Shown here in pieces: positions 59,618 through 64,000 of a stretch of 64,000 nt of DNA (positions within the stretch are counted from its first letter, which is position 1; every line of letters begins with the position of its first letter). Made by a program: the position numbers and the translations under genes. The notes beneath the pieces were generated by a model. It saw only the letters and a program-made list of their open reading frames with translations. It made no database searches and was not told the origin of the DNA. Source of the stretch: J014 sp964486055 (GTDB taxonomy: Bacteria; Acidobacteriota; Blastocatellia; Pyrinomonadales; Pyrinomonadaceae). The stretch is taken from contig CAZALE010000002.1 in NCBI GenBank assembly GCA_964486055.1, forward strand, positions 186,001 to 250,000, given 5' to 3'.

Positions 59618-61282
59618 TTAATCTCTAGAGATTTCCTTTTGCTGATAGGCGGGAAAACTCATCGTGAAAGTACTGCCCTCTCCAACCTTAGAACGGACAG
59701 TGAGCCGTCCTTTATGCTCTGTTACTATGCCATAACAAACTGCAAGACCAAGACCAGTGCCCTTGCCAACTCCTTTCGTAGTAAAGAAAGGCTCAAATAT
59801 CTTAGGCAAATCTTCTGGTGGAATTCCGCACCCGGTATCTTGGACTTCTATGACAACCCGATTCGCTTGAGAAAATGTGCGAAAAGTCAGCCTGCCACCG
59901 TTCGGCATAGCATCGATTGCATTAGTGGCTAATGCAATAACAGCCTGCTGGATTTGTCCCTCATCTGCATTTATCAATGGGAGATTTTCTTGTAAGTCCA
60001 AATGAATTGATATTCTCTCACTTCTTTTCTGGTGCTCGATTAACTTAGCCGAGGACTTGATGACAAAATTGACATCAATTGGCATACGATTAACTGGCCT
60101 TGAGCGACTAAAATCTAAAAGATTGTTGGTTATCGTTTTACAACGGAAGGCTTCACTTCGAATCAGACTTAGATATTCACAAAAATCCTCAGTCTCGGGT
60201 AAATTCTGAAAAGCTCCTTCCTTAACTCGATTTTCTAATGATTCGGCACAAGCCGCAATCGTAGCCAGAGGGTTATTTATTTCGTGGACAACGCCAGCAG
60301 CAAGTCTACCAACAGCGGCGAGTTTCTCAGCACGAGCTATGGCATGAATGGCTTCAACTCTAGCCGTAATGTCTTCGCCAATCGCTATCACGTGTGTAAC
60401 CTCGCCAGTTTTCGGATCACGCATTGGCACTTTACTTATCAACCAATGCTTTGTATTGCCGTCTTGATCCACTGTCTTTTGCTCCTGACGTTGGATTTTC
60501 CCGGTCCGAAAGACTCTCTCAAGCTCGAGCCACAATTCTTTCTCAGGATATCTACTTAAGACCTCAAAGATTTTTCTGCCTATTACTTCATCTTTAGGTA
60601 CGCCTTGCAATCCTATCTCACGATTCTTATTCCACGCTACGATCTTGTACTCTCTATCTACAACATACAAAGAAACGGGAAGCGCATCGAGAATTGCCTC
60701 GATAAACCGTTGATTTTCTTCCTTTGTTTGGGTTACCGATGCATCTATTGCATTGATGTAATTAGCCGATAAATTCAATGAAACAGCTGCGACTTGCGTT
60801 ACAGCGTCTATGAGGGAGCAGTCTAATTCTGTCAAATCATCTTGATCTCTGAACGCGACAATTAAAGCACCTTTGACTTCGTTGGCAATGTGTAAAGGTG
60901 AGATATACTCTCTTTTCGAGTCGTCTATATTCAGCAGAAAATCCTCTTTTTCGTCTGTCCAGTATGAAACTTGCGGTGGCAAAGGCTTAATCCACTGCCT
61001 GAATCTTTGCCGTCGTAGAAGATCTTCTACCTCGGATCCGGAGTGATCGATGGCGCACGATATAAGACCAAAGTTGTCTAGTTCAACGACAAGTGCACAA
61101 GCAAGAGCCTGCGTTTGGTTAAGCAAGGCCTCTACGACTTTCAAGGCAGTCTTCTTCGGATGAACCGTATCAACCAGGCTCCTACTCAGTTCAGATATGA
61201 ATCTTAATTCGAAGTGTTTTTCCCTCGCACGCTCAGAAAAGCTCACTTCATTTATTTTTTTTGAAGGTTTAGGAGCGATCAT
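59618..61282 (-). CDS. Sensor histidine kinase (GAF-PAS-HisKA-HATPase)
   Basis: A 554-residue kinase without transmembrane segments, so a cytoplasmic sensor. An N-terminal GAF-like domain (about 20-175) is followed by a PAS domain (about 190-310, ILDALPVSLYVVDREYKIVA, and a C-terminal HVIAIGEDITARVEA). The dimerisation domain carries the phospho-His in GVVHEINNPLATIAA, and the ATPase domain has NAIDAMPNGGRL, DTGCGIPPEDLPKIFEPFFT and GTGLGLAVCYGI. The layout is like NtrB/AtoS. It is transcribed directly before its sigma-54-dependent regulator. Confidence 0.95.
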   Translation of the reverse strand: MIAPKPSKKINEVSFSERAREKHFELRFISELSRSLVDTVHPKKTALKVVEALLNQTQALACALVVELDNFGLISCAIDHSGSEVEDLLRRQRFRQWIKPLPPQVSYWTDEKEDFLLNIDDSKREYISPLHIANEVKGALIVAFRDQDDLTELDCSLIDAVTQVAAVSLNLSANYINAIDASVTQTKEENQRFIEAILDALPVSLYVVDREYKIVAWNKNREIGLQGVPKDEVIGRKIFEVLSRYPEKELWLELERVFRTGKIQRQEQKTVDQDGNTKHWLISKVPMRDPKTGEVTHVIAIGEDITARVEAIHAIARAEKLAAVGRLAAGVVHEINNPLATIAACAESLENRVKEGAFQNLPETEDFCEYLSLIRSEAFRCKTITNNLLDFSRSRPVNRMPIDVNFVIKSSAKLIEHQKRSERISIHLDLQENLPLINADEGQIQQAVIALATNAIDAMPNGGRLTFRTFSQANRVVIEVQDTGCGIPPEDLPKIFEPFFTTKGVGKGTGLGLAVCYGIVTEHKGRLTVRSKVGEGSTFTMSFPAYQQKEISRD

Positions 61283-61587
61283 TTCTATATTCGATTCTTT
61301 TTTAGAACGTCTTGCCGCTCATGGGAGGAAGAAAACTTCCTTTTAAGATTGAAAAAAATTTTTAACAATTTGTCAAGGATTTCTTTACCAAACCCTAAGA
61401 TTTAATGAGTCTCAGTGCCTTTTTCTTTGGTCATGTCCTTATGATTAGACCAAATAAGCATTTAACGACACAGCTCCGAGCTCTTAAAGCATATCTTAAA
61501 TGAAACCGACAAATATTGTATATATTCAGCTGAGCTTATGAGCTTGATGTCAAGAAGAGGCTCATGTGGTTTTTATGGCGCAGGATT
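61283..61587. other. Gap of 305 bases
   Basis: Lies between the kinase start and the stop of the VWA gene, both on the minus strand. It should hold the kinase promoter. No sigma-54 type promoter (TGGCAC-N5-TTGC), strong hairpin or reading frame was recognised. Confidence 0.45.
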
Positions 61588-62688
61588 TTAATTGGGTATT
61601 TGATAGGACTGTCTAGATCGTACGATCAGGTCTGGGCGATTTTTAATTTTTACGGATAGGCTTCTTAGTTTTCCTTTTGGCAAAGCCTCAAACTCTGGAT
61701 AATAGTTTAGTACGTATTGATTGAATAACTCAGAGGATAATCTGAAGAATACATCTCCGAGCTCATCTTCGTTGATTGGTGAATAAAGCGCTCCTCCAGT
61801 CTGTTGAGCTAACTGTTGCATCCTTCTTTCTGCAATCAGGAATGTAGTATTTGAATTTCCCGAACGCCTGCCTGTTCTTATATAGTTTTCAAAATCGGAG
61901 GTAATGATGACGTAAACTATGCAATTGTTCATCAAAACCGTGCGAATTGTTTCATCCAATGAGCTATCGCTCATATTATCATCGCCATCTGATATAACCA
62001 CTATTACACGTTTACCATCCTGATCTTTTAGGTACTCGGAGGCCATTAAAATCGTATCGAACAAAGCCGTCGCTCCACTAGGCTTTTTTAATCGCTCTAA
62101 AGCTCGAATCAAAAGACTCGGGTTTGTAGTCAATGGTTGTTCTAAATGTCCTCTGGTAGAAATTGAAAAAAGGGCTGCAGAGTCCCTACCTGGCCGCAAG
62201 ACCTGTTTGAAGAAACCTATAGCAGCTTTCTTCTCAAATTCCTGCGCTACATCTACGCTTGAACTATTATCAAATAAGAGGGCTAAACGAAGCGGAAGAT
62301 TTTCAGCCGTGGAGATACTGTCAATTTTAACTGTTTTGCCGTTATCCTGAACTATGAAATCCTCGAGTCTAAGCCCCTTAACAAAAGACCCCTCAGCGTC
62401 TTTAACTGAAACGAAAATGGGAATGAGAACAGACTCTATTCTAATAACAGAACTGCTTTCATCTAGGTCTTTTGTTTGTGAGTCGACAGATGTTTTCTTG
62501 TCTGCAACCTTTTCATTAGATCTTAGCTCCTCATTCCTTTTTCTCTCAGATTTTCTCTCGTCAGTTTTCTTATCCGATGGAAACTCTTTTCTCTGGCGAA
62601 TCCTTCCACTTTGCGGAAAAATAGTAGCTACCTGGATCACAAAGATCAAAATTAATAGGCTTAGAGATTTTAGAAAACTATTAAGCAT
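61588..62688 (-). CDS. Secreted VWFA-related Acidobacterial-type domain protein (third copy)
   Basis: A 366-residue protein with a signal peptide (about 1-26, LLILIFVIQVATIFPQSG) and a highly charged Lys/Arg/Glu/Asp/Ser linker (about 27-80). The family opening IRIESVLIPIFVSVKDAEGS follows, then a VWA domain (about 125-320) with the metal site DNSSSVD and VVISDGDDNMSD. It ends with FNQYVLNYYPEFE and VKIKNRPDLIVRSRQSYQIP. It overlaps the end of trmFO by eight bases, so it is cotranscribed with an unrelated tRNA-modification gene. Function is unknown. Confidence 0.87.
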   Translation of the reverse strand: MLNSFLKSLSLLILIFVIQVATIFPQSGRIRQRKEFPSDKKTDERKSERKRNEELRSNEKVADKKTSVDSQTKDLDESSSVIRIESVLIPIFVSVKDAEGSFVKGLRLEDFIVQDNGKTVKIDSISTAENLPLRLALLFDNSSSVDVAQEFEKKAAIGFFKQVLRPGRDSAALFSISTRGHLEQPLTTNPSLLIRALERLKKPSGATALFDTILMASEYLKDQDGKRVIVVISDGDDNMSDSSLDETIRTVLMNNCIVYVIITSDFENYIRTGRRSGNSNTTFLIAERRMQQLAQQTGGALYSPINEDELGDVFFRLSSELFNQYVLNYYPEFEALPKGKLRSLSVKIKNRPDLIVRSRQSYQIPN

Positions 62689-64000
62689 TTCCGACGGCTG
62701 TTAGTCGAAGTTCACTCAAAAAAACTTCCCACTCTTTTAATGCAATTTCTATTTGTTTTTGATGCCTTTCTTTCTTTTGTCGATAGTGTTTACGTAACTC
62801 TTCAGGCAGCGGTTCTAAAAGACCAAACGTTATGTTCACTGGCTGAAAATTATCAGTTTCTACATTCGATACATAACGACACAATGCACCGATGGCTGAA
62901 GCCTTGGGTGCTCTGACTGGCTGCATACCCAGTGCGATTCTCGCCGCATTAATACCGGCGAGCCATCCGGTACCGACAGATTCTAGATATCCCTCCACGC
63001 CAGTGATCTGCCCCGCGAAAAAGAGTTTCGAATTCATTCTCGTCTGCATAGTTTCTAGCAAAACTCTCGGAGAGTTTATGTAAGTATTTCGGTGAATTTG
63101 ACCGTATTGCAAAAACTCTGCATTTTCTAATCCCGGGATCAATCTGAATACTCTCTGCTGCTCGGGATATCTTAAGTGATTTTGAAATCCCACCATCCCA
63201 TATGCATCTGCCATCAAATTTTCTTGTCTTAGTTGCACTACTGCATACGGCTCACGACCAGTTCTTGGATCTATTAAACCCTTCGGCTTCATCGGCCCGA
63301 AACGAAGAGTATCTATGCCGCGTCGAGCCATCTCCTCTATGGGCAGGCAGGCTTCGAACCAACGAGTCTCCTCGAATCTTTTTAGCGGGACCGATTTTGC
63401 GTTTATTAGCTCATAATAAAATCGCTCGTATTCTTCCTTATTCATGGGACAATTTATGTAATCGTCCCCGCCCTTTCCATATCGAGCGGCTTTAAAGGCA
63501 ATAGACATATCTATCGAATCAGCCGAGACTATAGGAGCAATCGCATCGTAAAAGTAGAGCTGATCACTGCCGGTTAGCTTCATTATCTCTTCAGTCAGAG
63601 CATCACTGGTCAATGGCCCTGTAGCTATTATGACCAATTCATTTTCGGGTATTTTAGTAACTTCCTCACAAACAATTTCTATATTTGGATGAGATTTGAT
63701 TCTTGCCGTTACAAATTCTGAAAATTTATGACGATCAACGGCTAGCGCAGCGCCTGCAGGAACTTTGTTACAATCAGCTGCCTGCATTATCAAGGACCCA
63801 CCACGCCTCAGTTCTTCCTTAAGCAGGTGAGGAGCCGTAGCCTCCTCATCAGATTTCAACGAATTGGAACATACTATCTCAGCAAACAATCCTGTCCGAT
63901 GAGCTGGAGTCTGTTTTAATGGCCGCATCTCATAAAGAATGACTTGAACCCCCATGTTAGCTGCTTGCCAAGCAGCCTCAGATCCAGCTAGCCCAGCACC
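62681..64000 (-). CDS. trmFO: tRNA (uracil-5-)-methyltransferase TrmFO, partial (N-terminus beyond window)
   Basis: Folate- and FAD-dependent enzyme that makes 5-methyluridine 54 in tRNA. The frame is open to base 64000; the codons at the edge read GAGLAGSEAAWQAANMGVQ, the FAD-binding Rossmann motif, so only the first few residues are missing and the ATG at 63955 is internal. Other family motifs are EMRPLKQTPAHRT, FAEIVCSNSLKSDE, LIMQAADCNKVPAGAALAVD, FAGQITGVEGYLESVGTGW and PVNITFGLLEPLPEE. The last eight bases overlap the downstream VWA gene. Confidence 0.96.
   Translation of the reverse strand, partial: GAGLAGSEAAWQAANMGVQVILYEMRPLKQTPAHRTGLFAEIVCSNSLKSDEEATAPHLLKEELRRGGSLIMQAADCNKVPAGAALAVDRHKFSEFVTARIKSHPNIEIVCEEVTKIPENELVIIATGPLTSDALTEEIMKLTGSDQLYFYDAIAPIVSADSIDMSIAFKAARYGKGGDDYINCPMNKEEYERFYYELINAKSVPLKRFEETRWFEACLPIEEMARRGIDTLRFGPMKPKGLIDPRTGREPYAVVQLRQENLMADAYGMVGFQNHLRYPEQQRVFRLIPGLENAEFLQYGQIHRNTYINSPRVLLETMQTRMNSKLFFAGQITGVEGYLESVGTGWLAGINAARIALGMQPVRAPKASAIGALCRYVSNVETDNFQPVNITFGLLEPLPEELRKHYRQKKERHQKQIEIALKEWEVFLSELRLTAVGNA

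Noticed and set aside
1..64000. CRISPR array, prophage, insertion sequence or toxin-antitoxin pair
   Set aside because: No regularly spaced repeats, transposase, integrase or structural phage gene was found; the XRE gene at 14.2 kb has no toxin neighbour of a known type.

Overview
All calls come from reading the sequence and from recalled family motifs; no search or structure prediction was run.

Organism. The window is chromosomal DNA of a Gram-negative bacterium of moderate to low GC (roughly 40 percent by eye). It encodes a TonB-ExbB-ExbD system, a secretin and several lipoproteins, so it has an outer membrane. Three secreted von Willebrand A proteins of the kind typical of Acidobacteriota, a secretin with TPR and cohesin modules, and Asn/Thr/Ala-rich lipoproteins suggest an Acidobacteriota member, perhaps Blastocatellia-like. 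That placement is inference. There is no prophage, insertion sequence or CRISPR array. The only RNA gene is one tRNA-Arg(CCT).

Layout. 1-6.4 kb: 3' part of moeA, an acyl-CoA dehydrogenase, two small lipoproteins, a CYTH-like protein, a cREC-type receiver protein, a site-2-protease homologue and trpS. 6.5-10.5 kb: an IclR regulator divergent from malate synthase and isocitrate lyase, with an array of GTTC-N8-GAAC dyads between them. 10.7-15.7 kb: argS, DAHP synthase, then an XRE regulator divergent from a SWIM-zinc-finger/Rad52 fusion protein, with two matching dyads around the shared promoter. 15.8-19.9 kb (minus): rel, truB, alpha/beta hydrolase. 20.4-24.1 kb (minus): tonB, exbB, exbD, exbD, TPR lipoprotein, with intercistronic hairpins. 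24.3-28.8 kb (minus): yajC-secD-secF and a class III aminotransferase. 29.2-35.6 kb (plus): DUF255/YyaL protein, acs, an AtuA-like protein, an EamA transporter. 35.7-39.5 kb (minus): an orphan NtrC-type regulator and two overlapping VWA genes. 39.7-47.1 kb (plus): a compact type II secretion/type IV pilus-like operon. 47.5-54.7 kb: YtxH-type envelope proteins, prmC, tRNA-Arg, a chain of four genes overlapping by four bases (glycosyltransferase, rlmH, DksA-like, comF) and a prolyl oligopeptidase. 55.0-64.0 kb: pabB, an amino-acid permease, a PilZ protein, an NtrB/NtrC-like pair, a third VWA protein and partial trmFO.

How the genes fit together. Acyl-CoA dehydrogenase, acetyl-CoA synthetase and the glyoxylate shunt under an IclR regulator point to growth on acetate or fatty acids. 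Rel and a DksA-like protein supply parts of the stringent response. YajC-SecDF and the GspDEFG-like operon handle secretion. The least described unit is the self-contained XRE / SWIM-Rad52 locus at 14.2-15.7 kb.
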